Shown here: positions 19,769 to 26,834 of the stretch, in pieces
Layout of the letters: every line of letters begins with the position of its first letter
How positions within the stretch are numbered: the first letter of the stretch is position 1
Origin: Solirubrobacter sp963724195
GTDB taxonomy: Bacteria > Actinomycetota > Thermoleophilia > Solirubrobacterales > Solirubrobacteraceae
DNA: 64,000 bases
Direction: 5' to 3'
Assembly (NCBI GenBank): GCA_963724195.1
Contig: CAVRTQ010000008.1
Location: 1 to 64,000, forward strand
The notes under the pieces: generated by a model
Told to the model about the DNA's origin: nothing
The model's input: the letters and a program-made list of their open reading frames with translations, nothing else
Databases searched by the model: none
Position numbers and translations under genes: made by a program

Positions 19769-19797
19769 TTGCGACATCCGTCACGAGGCCCTACCTT
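19769..19797 (+). promoter_or_regulatory. Promoter of the small RNA upstream of the Ro locus
   Basis: TTGCGA (19769-19774), 17-nt spacer, TACCTT (19792-19797). Transcription should start near 19804, just before an ATG at 19808. Confidence 0.5.
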
Positions 19798-19807
19798 CAC
19801 TCATCGC

Positions 19808-19873
19808 ATGACAAGCAGCCGCCGAGATCTGAAGCTGTTCTACGCCCTCGTCCGGGGGTGCGTCCACGCCTGA
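19808..19873 (+). CDS. Possible 21-aa leader peptide
   Basis: ATG-initiated, essentially leaderless peptide beginning MTSSRRDLKLFYALVRG and ending at TGA. Composition is ordinary, without runs of one amino acid that would suggest classical attenuation. Kept because promoter and terminator frame it; it may not be translated. Confidence 0.25.
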   Translation: MTSSRRDLKLFYALVRGCVHA

Positions 19874-19910
19874 GCCCGTGCTCGGACATGTCGACGCATC
19901 GCTTCAACGA

Positions 19911-19934
19911 GGGCGGCCCGGCGGGCCGCCCTTT
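19911..19934 (+). terminator. Intrinsic terminator
   Basis: GGGCGGCCC-GGC-GGGCCGCCC, a perfect 9-bp stem, followed by TTTGTCGTTCTTT. Confidence 0.75.
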
Positions 19935-19940
19935 GTCGTT

Positions 19941-19955
19941 CTTTGACAACTGAAT
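19941..19955 (+). promoter_or_regulatory. BoxA-like sequence (or -35 element) before the tRNA
   Basis: CTTTGACAACTGAAT resembles boxA antitermination sites found in rRNA leaders and spacers. It contains TTGACA, but no convincing -10 lies at the right distance. It could let polymerase read through the structured RNAs that follow. Confidence 0.35.
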
Positions 19956-19968
19956 CCACGCAAGACAG

Positions 19969-20043
19969 ACGCTCGTAGCTCAGTGGAACGAGAGCACCGC
20001 CCTGCGACGGCGGAGGCCGCTGGTTCGAATCCAGCCGGGCGTA
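19969..20043 (+). tRNA. tRNA-Arg(GCG) or tRNA-like RNA
   Basis: Complete cloverleaf. Acceptor ACGCTCG/CGGGCGT (7 bp, one G-U), D stem GCTC/GAGC with GG in the loop, anticodon stem CCGCC/GGCGG with loop CTGCGAC, five-base variable loop, T stem GCTGG/CCAGC with TTCGAAT, discriminator A. CCA is not encoded. Anticodon GCG would read CGC/CGU arginine codons, but bacteria normally use ACG (inosine) for these, so a canonical decoding role is uncertain. Its 3' end is 2 nt from the first Y RNA, so tRNA processing could free that RNA's 5' end. Confidence 0.75.
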
Positions 20044-20045
20044 CT

Positions 20046-20155
20046 CACCGCGGGCCGGAGGGTGCCGGTTATCGCCTCTCACGCGCAGGGCTTGAAACCC
20101 CTGCCCCGGCGGCAGCTTGTCGCCGGGTTCCGGTGCCCACACCACGACCGCGGTG
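20046..20155 (+). ncRNA. Y RNA 1 (Ro-associated)
   Basis: 110 nt. Lower helix CACCGCGG/CCGCGGTG, internal loop, upper helix GGGTGCCGG/CCGGTGCCC, then TTATC and a loop with two hairpins (GCAGGG/CCCTGC and CCCGGCG/CGCCGGG). The 5' strand (GGGCCGGAGG ... GGTTATC) resembles vertebrate Y RNA 5' ends (GGUCCGAAGG ... AGUUAUC) at the same spacing. The 3' strand carries CACCACGACCGC, identical in all three copies. In known Y RNAs this lower stem binds Ro, whose gene follows. Confidence 0.8.
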
Positions 20156-20169
20156 TCAGTCACGAGCCT

Positions 20170-20265
20170 TGCTGCGGGCCGAAGCGCGCCGGTTACCAGG
20201 GGTCCGGTCGTGCTCGAGGGTCGAGCGCCGGATGAGCGTCCGGTGCGCGCACCACGACCGCAGCA
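20170..20265 (+). ncRNA. Y RNA 2 (Ro-associated)
   Basis: 96 nt. Lower helix TGCTGCGG/CCGCAGCA and upper helix GCGCGCCGG/CCGGTGCGC replace the base pairs of copy 1 with other pairs, which is direct evidence for the fold. The 5' strand includes GGGCCGAAG. The apical part is one long hairpin (TCCGG/CCGGA outside, GCTCGA/TCGAGC inside), unlike copies 1 and 3. Confidence 0.8.
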
Positions 20266-20273
20266 TCACCCGT

Positions 20274-20361
20274 ACGTCGCGGGCCGGAGGGCGCCGGTTA
20301 TCGCCTGTCAAGCGAGGCCCCATGGGCCTTACCCCGGTGCTCATCACCACGACCGCGACGT
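20274..20361 (+). ncRNA. Y RNA 3 (Ro-associated)
   Basis: 88 nt. Lower helix ACGTCGCGG/CCGCGACGT, upper helix GGGCGCCGG/CCGGTGCTC, TTATC, and a short apical hairpin AGGCCC/GGGCCT. It ends 26 nt before the ribosome binding site of the Ro gene, so it may also act as part of that mRNA leader. Confidence 0.8.
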
Positions 20362-20387
20362 GCCCACCACCCACCACCAACCCAGAG

Positions 20388-20398
20388 AAAGGAGGGAG
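20388..20398 (+). promoter_or_regulatory. Ribosome binding site of Ro gene, before an AUC codon
   Basis: AAAGGAGGGAG is a very strong Shine-Dalgarno. At the correct distance (9 nt after GGAGG) stands ATC at 20405, not ATG/GTG/TTG. No standard start occurs in frame until GTG at 20471, which would remove conserved residues. Confidence 0.6.
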
Positions 20399-20404
20399 AT
20401 CCCG

Positions 20405-22111
20405 ATCAACTACCTGACCCGCTTCGGCCTCCGGCGCACGCGCCAGAGCGAGCCGATCCCCGGCACCGACCAGGTGCCGAACTCCGCCGGCGGCTTCGCG
20501 TGGGCCGTCGACGACTGGACGCGCCTGCGGCGCTTCCTGATCCTCGGCTCCGAGGGCGGCTCGTACTACGCGCGTGAGCAGGAGCTGACCCGCGGGAACG
20601 CGGTGGCGGTCGCCCGCGCGATCGCGGCCGACGGCCCGCGCGCCGTCCGCGAGATCGTGGCGATCTCCCGTGACGGCCGCGCGCCGAAGAACGACCCCGC
20701 GATCTTCGCGCTCGCGATGGCCGCGTCGGCGGACGACGAGGCGACGCGCAAGCTCGCCCTCGACGCGCTGCCGGACGTGTGCCGCACCGGCACGCACCTG
20801 TTCGCGTTCACCCGCTACGTCGAGCAGTTCCGCGGCTGGGGCCGCGGCCTGCGCCGCGGCGTCGGCGCGTGGTACGTCGGCCAGTCCCCGGACCGGCTCG
20901 CGTACCAGGCGGTCAAGTACCGCCAGCGCGACGGCGTGACCCACCGCGACGTGCTGCGCCTCGCGCACCCGGGCGCGAAGACCCGCGCGGGCAACCCGCG
21001 CCTGCCCGTCACGGACGAGCACGCGCGCCTGTTCGAGTGGATCGTCCGGGGTGGCGCGACGGCCGCGCCCGGCGACGGCGTGGCGGCCGCGGCGAGTCGG
21101 CGCGTGGCGAGGCTGGCGCGTGGCGGCGACGTGGCGCGTGGCGGCGAGTGGCGCGGCGCGTGCCGGCCTGATCGGCGCGTTCGAGCAGGCCCAGGCGGCG
21201 ACGTCGGCGGCCGAGACGGCGCGGCTCGTCACCGAGTACGGCCTGCCGCGCGAGGCGGTCAAGCCCGAGTACCTCGGCGATCCCGAGGTGTGGGCGGCGC
21301 TGCTCGAGCGGATGCCGATGACGGCGCTCATCCGCAACCTGGCGACGCTGACGCGCGTCGGCGTCGTCGCGCCTGGTTCGTATGGCGCGGCGTACGCGGT
21401 CGAGCAGCTCGGCGACGTCGAGCGGCTGCGCCAGGCGCGGGTGCACCCGATCGCGGTGCTGTCGGCGCTGCGCACGTACGCGCTCGGCCACGGTATCCGG
21501 GGCTCGCACACGTGGGACCCGGTGGCGACGATCGTCGACGCGCTCGACGCCGCGTTCTACGCGGCGTTCGGGAACGTCGAGCCGGCCAACTCCCGCATGC
21601 TCCTCGCGCTCGACGTGTCGGGCTCGATGGGCTGGGGTGAGATGGCCGGTGTGCCGGGCCTTACGCCGCGGGACGCGTCGGCAGCGATGGCGCTGGTGAC
21701 CGCGGCGACGGAACCGAGCTACGAGATCGTCGCGTTCTCGCGCGGCCTCACGCCGCTGGCGATCAGCCCGCGGCAGCGGCTGGACGACGCGATGCAAGGA
21801 CGGTGTCGGGCCTGCCGTTCGACGCCACCGACTGCGCGCAGCCGATGCTGTACGCACTCGGGCGCAAGCGCGAGATCGACACGTTCGTGGTCTACACCGA
21901 CTCCGAGACGTGGTGCGGCCAGGTCCACCCGGTGCAGGCGCTGCGGCGCTACCGGGAGCGGACCGGGATCGCCGCGCGGCTCGTCGTGATCGGCATGGTC
22001 GCGAACGGGTTCACGATCGCCGACCCCGAGGACCCGGGGATGCTGGACATCGTCGGGTTCGACACCGCGACGCCGGAAGTGGTCTCCGGCTTCGCGCGCG
22101 GGGTGGTGTAA
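20405..22111 (+). CDS. rsr: Ro60/TROVE-domain protein (Rsr), two frameshifts
   Basis: About 568 aa after repair. N-terminal TROVE ring domain (QSEPIPGTDQVPNSAGGFAW, AVDDWTRLRRFLILGSEGGS, YYAREQELTRGNAVAVARAI) binds Y RNA and misfolded RNA. The C-terminal von Willebrand A domain has the metal site LALDVSGSMGW and the strand FVVYTDSETW. Frame changes fall between about 21050 and 21165, in a repetitive GC tract, and near 21795. Bacterial Ro proteins work in RNA quality control with Y RNA and exonucleases. The three Y RNAs directly upstream are its expected partners. Apparent AUC start is discussed separately. Confidence 0.9.
21114..21147 (+). repeat. 18-bp tandem repeat inside rsr
   Basis: TGGCGCGTGGCGGCGA at 21114-21129 and 21132-21147, part of a low-complexity stretch between the two frames. 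In relatives this position joins helices of the TROVE ring, so the stretch may be an inserted loop or an assembly artefact. Confidence 0.5.
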
Positions 22112-22116
22112 CGGGA

Positions 22117-22139
22117 GGGGCGCCTGCGGGCGCCCCTTT
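22117..22139 (+). terminator. Intrinsic terminator after rsr
   Basis: GGGGCGCC-TGCG-GGCGCCCC followed by TTTC, 5 nt after the stop codon. Confidence 0.8.
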
Positions 22140-22184
22140 CGTCGTTCTGGGTTGACGAAAGGTCCGCACGCTGAACCGGCTGGC

Positions 22185-22213
22185 TGGACGGGACACGACG
22201 CGGCTCCTACCGT
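22185..22213 (+). promoter_or_regulatory. Possible promoter of metalloprotease gene
   Basis: TGGACG (22185-22190) and TACCGT (22208-22213) with a 17-nt spacer; the ATG lies 33 nt further on, behind GGGAGAGG. Confidence 0.4.
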
Positions 22214-22246
22214 CGCGGACGGGAGAACCGCAACAGGGAGAGGGCG

Positions 22247-23131
22247 ATGAGGTTCAGCAGGGTGGCCATCGGCATGACGGTGGCGGCGATGGCGTGGCCG
22301 GCGAGCGCGGCCGCGGCCGACGCGATCTGTGACCCGTTCGCGACCGGAGCACTCGCCGCCCGCGGCGGCCCGGTGACGCAACGCGAGCCGGACCTCGGCA
22401 CGCGGCAGGACCTGCCCGCCTCGGCCAAGGGCAGGGCGAAGGCCGGCTTCAGCGCCACGATCCCGGTGTACTTCCACGTCGTCACCGCGGGCGCGGAGGG
22501 CCAGCTCACGGACGCGCAGCTCGCCGCGCAGATCGACGTGCTCAACCGCACCTTCGCGGGCCGGGAAGGTGGCACGCGCACCGGGTTCAGCTTCACCCTG
22601 GCCGGCATCACCCGCACGGACAACCCGAGTTGGTTCTACGCGAGCTCGGGCGGCAAGGAGGAGCGCGCGATGAAGAAGGCGCTGCACACGGGCGGCGCGA
22701 ACGCGCTCAACTTCTACACGACCACCGCGGGCGAGTACCTCGGCTGGGCGTACTTCCCCGACATCGTCACGCGCAAGAACCAGGCGTACCTGGACGGCGT
22801 CGTGATCGACTGGGAGTCGCTCCCCGGGGTGTCCGACACGTACGCGGGCACCTACGACCAGGGCGAGACCGCCACGCACGAGGTCGGGCACTGGCTCAAC
22901 CTCGAGCACACGTTCGCCGGCGGCTGCAGCGGCAGCGGCGACTTCGTCGATGACACGCCGGCCGAGCTCACGCCCACGTCGGGCTGCCCGGAGGGCAAGG
23001 ACACCTGCGCCGCTGCAGGCCTGGACCCGATCCACAACTACATGGACTACTCCTACGACTCCTGCTACACGGAGTTCACGCCGGGCCAGACGCAGCGCAT
23101 GCGCGACGCCTGGCTGCTCTATCGCAGTTAG
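22247..23131 (+). CDS. Secreted pappalysin-like zinc metalloprotease (M43)
   Basis: 294 aa. Signal peptide ending near ASAAAADA, prodomain, then the metzincin catalytic site ETATHEVGHWLNLEHTF (HExxHxxxxxH with the catalytic Glu) and the Met-turn in HNYMDYSYDSC. Cysteines in CSGSGDF, SGCPEGKDTC and DSCYTEF probably form disulfides. It should be an extracellular peptidase. Single gene, own promoter; its end overlaps the converging acetamidase by 4 bp. Confidence 0.9.
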   Translation: MRFSRVAIGMTVAAMAWPASAAAADAICDPFATGALAARGGPVTQREPDLGTRQDLPASAKGRAKAGFSATIPVYFHVVTAGAEGQLTDAQLAAQIDVLNRTFAGREGGTRTGFSFTLAGITRTDNPSWFYASSGGKEERAMKKALHTGGANALNFYTTTAGEYLGWAYFPDIVTRKNQAYLDGVVIDWESLPGVSDTYAGTYDQGETATHEVGHWLNLEHTFAGGCSGSGDFVDDTPAELTPTSGCPEGKDTCAAAGLDPIHNYMDYSYDSCYTEFTPGQTQRMRDAWLLYRS

Positions 23132-24435
23132 CTGCCGTACTGCTCCATCGCATAGCCGAGCAGGCCCGCGGCCTCCAAGGCGGTGACCGGCGCGCGGAAC
23201 GTGACGTGCACGACGCCGGGCGCGCGCCCGATCTCGATCGCGCCGGTGATGGTCGCGCGGTTCATGACCTCCGGCACGCTCATCCCCAGCAGCGCGGCGG
23301 CGCGCGCCAACCCGTTGTCGGTGGCGGAGTTGAGGTCCGGGCCGGTGCCGATGACCGAGATCGGCAGCGACTCCTCGAGCGGGACGCCGCCCTCGCGCTC
23401 GGCCAGCGCCTGCGCGCGGGCGCGCTCCTCCGCGGTCAGCGGCTTCGCCAGGAACGGGAGATCCTCGAGCACCGGGAACAGGACCGGGCCGTCGATCCCG
23501 AGGCCTTTCACCACCTCGACCTGCAAGGTGACCGTGCCCGCGACATCGGCGGTGTGGCCGGCGATCTCGCCGTCGCCCTGCATGGCGTGCATGTCCCCGA
23601 GGTAGACGCCGCCGCCCGGCACCTTCACGGGGCAGACGAGGATCGCGCCGGCGCGCACCGCGTCGATGTCCAGGTGCCCATCGGTCTTGTGCTGCTGCAG
23701 CGCCTGTGCGTCCATCGCGAACTTGTGCGGCGCGCCGACCAGGAACGCGCCGAAGTCACCCGCGTTGTGGGAGTCGGGCATCGTCGCGCTCGGCGTCGTG
23801 CCCAGCTGCCCGAGGAACGGGCGCATCCGCGTGACGACGCCGACGAGGTCGCTCGGGGCGAAGGTCAACACCGGGTTCTGGACGCTGTTGTCGGGCAGCG
23901 CCGCGTACGTCGCCGCGTCGCGCGCGAACTCCTCCGCCCGCGCCTTGTCGACGGACACGCCCAGCCGCCCGTCGAACGCGAGCGTGTAGCCGTTCGTGAA
24001 CGTGAACGGGGTCGCGTCGGCACCGCAGGCCACGCACTTGACCGCGGTCTCGCCGATCCCCTCGACCCGCGTCTCGGGCCACTCGACTCCACAGCCGGGA
24101 CAGACGGCCGCGCAGTACGGATCGCCGTTGAAGCGCCCCTCCATCGCCTGGTCGTTGCCGGACGAGGTCGCGCGGGAGGTGACGGCGATCTCCTTGATGC
24201 GGATCGCGATCCCGTCGCCGGGCTCGGCGCCCTCGACCGCGACCGGCGTGCAGACCTCGTGGCCGCCGCGGATCGCGGGCGTGATCATCGGCCCCCAGCA
24301 GCCGGGAGTGGAGTTCCAGACGATGTGGCCGCCGTCGGCGACGGGGCCGAGTTGGCGCACGTCGGGGCCGAGCACGCCGTCGGTGAACGTGTCGACCACC
24401 ACGGTGCGGCGAACCGCTGTGTCCTGAATAGCCAT
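23128..24435 (-). CDS. Acetamidase/formamidase family protein
   Basis: 435 aa, FmdA/AmdA family, hydrolysing short amides to the acid and ammonia. Typical segments: HIVWNSTPGCWGPMITPAIR, MEGRFNGDPYCAAVCPGCGV, MPDSHNAGDFGAFLVGAPHK, GGGVYLGDMHAMQGDGEIAG. Cys pairs CPGCG and CVACG form a zinc ribbon insertion. Follows the MoaD-like gene by 9 nt, so it is the last gene of the recD2 unit. Confidence 0.9.
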   Translation of the reverse strand: MAIQDTAVRRTVVVDTFTDGVLGPDVRQLGPVADGGHIVWNSTPGCWGPMITPAIRGGHEVCTPVAVEGAEPGDGIAIRIKEIAVTSRATSSGNDQAMEGRFNGDPYCAAVCPGCGVEWPETRVEGIGETAVKCVACGADATPFTFTNGYTLAFDGRLGVSVDKARAEEFARDAATYAALPDNSVQNPVLTFAPSDLVGVVTRMRPFLGQLGTTPSATMPDSHNAGDFGAFLVGAPHKFAMDAQALQQHKTDGHLDIDAVRAGAILVCPVKVPGGGVYLGDMHAMQGDGEIAGHTADVAGTVTLQVEVVKGLGIDGPVLFPVLEDLPFLAKPLTAEERARAQALAEREGGVPLEESLPISVIGTGPDLNSATDNGLARAAALLGMSVPEVMNRATITGAIEIGRAPGVVHVTFRAPVTALEAAGLLGYAMEQYGS

Positions 24436-24444
24436 GGGTTCCTT

Positions 24445-24690
24445 TCAGCCGCCGGAGACCGGCAGCAACAGGGCGACCTCCTGGCCGTCGGCCAAGGGCT
24501 GGTCGCGGGTGACGTGCTCGCCCGCGACGACCGGGAGCACCGATCGCAGCGCGGGCGCGAGGTCCGGTTCGTCCTCCGCGAGCCGGGCGAAGAGGTCGCC
24601 GACGGTGGCGCCCTCAGCGAGCTGGACAGACTTGAGCGGCGCGGCCGAAAGGCGCGCGAGCCCGGCGCCGAGACGGACCCTGACCGTCAA
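24445..24690 (-). CDS. MoaD/ThiS-family sulfur carrier-like protein
   Basis: 81 aa ubiquitin-like fold ending in Gly-Gly (LLLPVSGG), the residue pair that is adenylated or thiocarboxylated. It contains ATVGDLFARLAEDEPDLAP and the strand QEVALLLPV. Whether it serves molybdopterin synthesis or another sulfur transfer is unknown; no other moa gene lies nearby. Its start overlaps the recD2 stop by 4 bp. Confidence 0.8.
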   Translation of the reverse strand: MTVRVRLGAGLARLSAAPLKSVQLAEGATVGDLFARLAEDEPDLAPALRSVLPVVAGEHVTRDQPLADGQEVALLLPVSGG

Positions 24691-26804
24691 TCTGGCGCAA
24701 GCCTAGCCGCCAGGCGCGAGTAGCGACGCGAGGTGTCGGGCGTGGCGGCCGCGCGGGCCACCACCTGGCGCGTGCCGACCACGAGCGTGGCCAGCCGGGC
24801 GCGGGTCATCGCCGTGTAGAACATCTCGCGGCGCAGGAAGTACGCGCCGGACGCGGGATGCGCGACGACGATCGCCACGGGCAGCTCGATGCCCTGGCCC
24901 TTGTGGATGGAGCACGCGTACGCGAGCTGCAGCCGCGGCGCCTCCTCGTCCGGCAACTCCACCACCACCCCGTCCGCGCTGACGATGAGCTTCTCGTCCT
25001 GGTGATCGAGCAGCCGCAGGATCGTCCCGTTCATCAGGCCGAGGTCGTGCAGGTTGCGGCCGGAGAGCATGAGCTTGTCGCCGATCCGCAGCCGGCCGCC
25101 CATCACCTGCTGCCCGCGCGCGTTCAAGGCCTGTCGCAGGCGCTGGTTGATGGCCTCGATGCCGAGCGCGCCGCGGTAGACGGGCGCGAAGACCTGCACG
25201 TCGGTCAACGGATCCACGCCGTAGTGCTCCGGCAGCCGGCGCGACACCAACGACTCGATCTCGTCGAGCGCCTGCGCCGGGTCGGCGCGCTCGATCAGGA
25301 ACAAGTCGCGCTGCAGGCCTTCGTGCGGGGCGAAGTCGGGCATCCCGCCCTGGCGGACGGCGTGCGCGCCGCGGACGATCATCGATCCCGCCGCCTGGCG
25401 GAAGATGTGCGTGAGCTCGGCCACGGGGACGGCCTTCGTGGCCACGAGCTCCGCGAACGGCTTGCCCGCGCCGACCGGGGCGAGCTGGTCCGCGTCACCG
25501 ACGAGCACCACGTGCATGCCCTCGCCGACCGCGCGCAGCAGCGTGACGAGCAGCTCGAGGTTGGCCATCGACGTCTCGTCCACGACGAGCAGGTCGGCCT
25601 CGATCTCGTCGCGCGTCGGCCCCTGGCCGGGAATCCAGCCGAGCGCGGAGTGGATCGTGGACGCCTCCATGCCCGTGGACTCGGCCATCCGGCGGGCCGC
25701 GCGGCCGGTGGGAGCGACGAGCGCGATCGACGCCTTCTGCGCCTTGGCCGCGGCACAGATGAGCCGGATCGTCGCCGTCTTGCCGGTGCCGGGGCCGCCG
25801 GTGACGATCGAGACCCGTGACGTGAACGCGGCGAGCACGGCCGCGGCCTGCTCCGGCGCCGGGGTGAGGTCGTCCGTGGCGACGACCGCGGGCTTGAGCG
25901 ACGGGCGCGCCTTGGCCAGCCCGTTCACGAGGTCGCCGAGCTCGACTTCCAAGTTGTACGTGGGCGGCCGGTACGCCCACAGCACGTCCTCGTCCTGCTC
26001 CAGCACGAGGTCACCGTGCTCGACCATGTCGTGAATGAGCTGGGCGTCGGGTGGCGGGGCGTTGAGCAGCGTCCCCGCCTTGGTCGCCAGCTCGGGCACC
26101 GGAAGGCAGGTGGAGCCTTCGCGCTCGGCCTCGATCAGCACGTGCACGACCGCGGCGCGGCGGCGGCCCGGCGAGTCACGCGGGACGCCGGCGGCGCGGG
26201 CGATCGTGTCCGCGATCTGGAAGCCGACGCCGAAGACGTTGGTGAGCTCGTACGGGCGCTTGCGGACGGTGTCGTGCGCCCGCTCGCCGTACTCGGCGGC
26301 GATCCGCGGGACGAGCCAGGCGAGTCCGTGCGGCGCGAGCAGCAGGTGCAGGGCGCGCGTGGAGCGCAGCGCGTTCCAGGACTTGGCGGCCTCGCGGTCG
26401 CGCGGCGGCTTCAGGCCGATGCGGCGGAACGCGAGCCCCGGGTCCTCGTCGATCACGTTGAGCACGTGCTCGCCGTAGCGATCGAGCAGCTTGGAGGCGC
26501 GGGCCGCGCCGACGTGGCGGACGCGCTTCAGATACGCCATCAGCGCCTCGTCGCCCGACGGCGGGACGGACTCGGCCAGCGAGACCTTGACCTGCGGCCC
26601 GTAGCGCTTGTCCTCGTGCCAGACGCCGCTGATCTTCACGTGCTCGCGTTCCTCCAGGTGCGCGAGCGGGCCGATCAGCACGAGCTCGTCGCCGCCGCGG
26701 TCGGCATCGACCACCGCGAAGCCGGACTCCTCGCTGGAGAAGCGGATGCGGCGGACGACGATCTCGTCCTCAAACGGCGTGCCGGGCGCGTCCATCACTG
26801 GCAT
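24687..26804 (-). CDS. recD2: RecD2-type 5'-3' DNA helicase
   Basis: 705 aa SF1B helicase. N-terminal OB-like and helix-hairpin-helix region (FGVGFQIADTIARAAGVPRD), Walker A VTGGPGTGKTATIRLI, motif II LLVVDETSMANLELL, motif III VLVGDADQLAPVGAGK, C-terminal SIHKGQGIELPVAIVV and FYTAMTRARLATLVVGTRQV. Acts in recombination and mismatch repair independently of RecBC. Intact. Confidence 0.95.
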   Translation of the reverse strand: MPVMDAPGTPFEDEIVVRRIRFSSEESGFAVVDADRGGDELVLIGPLAHLEEREHVKISGVWHEDKRYGPQVKVSLAESVPPSGDEALMAYLKRVRHVGAARASKLLDRYGEHVLNVIDEDPGLAFRRIGLKPPRDREAAKSWNALRSTRALHLLLAPHGLAWLVPRIAAEYGERAHDTVRKRPYELTNVFGVGFQIADTIARAAGVPRDSPGRRRAAVVHVLIEAEREGSTCLPVPELATKAGTLLNAPPPDAQLIHDMVEHGDLVLEQDEDVLWAYRPPTYNLEVELGDLVNGLAKARPSLKPAVVATDDLTPAPEQAAAVLAAFTSRVSIVTGGPGTGKTATIRLICAAAKAQKASIALVAPTGRAARRMAESTGMEASTIHSALGWIPGQGPTRDEIEADLLVVDETSMANLELLVTLLRAVGEGMHVVLVGDADQLAPVGAGKPFAELVATKAVPVAELTHIFRQAAGSMIVRGAHAVRQGGMPDFAPHEGLQRDLFLIERADPAQALDEIESLVSRRLPEHYGVDPLTDVQVFAPVYRGALGIEAINQRLRQALNARGQQVMGGRLRIGDKLMLSGRNLHDLGLMNGTILRLLDHQDEKLIVSADGVVVELPDEEAPRLQLAYACSIHKGQGIELPVAIVVAHPASGAYFLRREMFYTAMTRARLATLVVGTRQVVARAAATPDTSRRYSRLAARLAPD

Positions 26805-26834
26805 AGAGGATCGCGCAGCGAAAGTTCGCCCCGG

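Larger units (their letters stand above)
19804..19935 (+). ncRNA. Putative structured small RNA
   Basis: Transcript between a good promoter and a strong terminator, about 130 nt. Nested helices can form: CCTCGT (19846-19851) with ACGAGG (19907-19912), TGCGTC (19859-19864) with GACGCA (19893-19898), and GAGC with GCTC at the tip. It also contains a 21-codon reading frame. It may be a small RNA, a leader with a short peptide, or both. Its position suggests a link with the tRNA-Y RNA genes immediately downstream. Confidence 0.4.

Noticed and set aside
20046..20361. CRISPR-like tandem repeats upstream of rsr
   Set aside because: The conserved parts are the two paired arms of each element, not one repeat with constant-length spacers, and the arms change in a compensatory way. 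This fits structured RNAs, not CRISPR.
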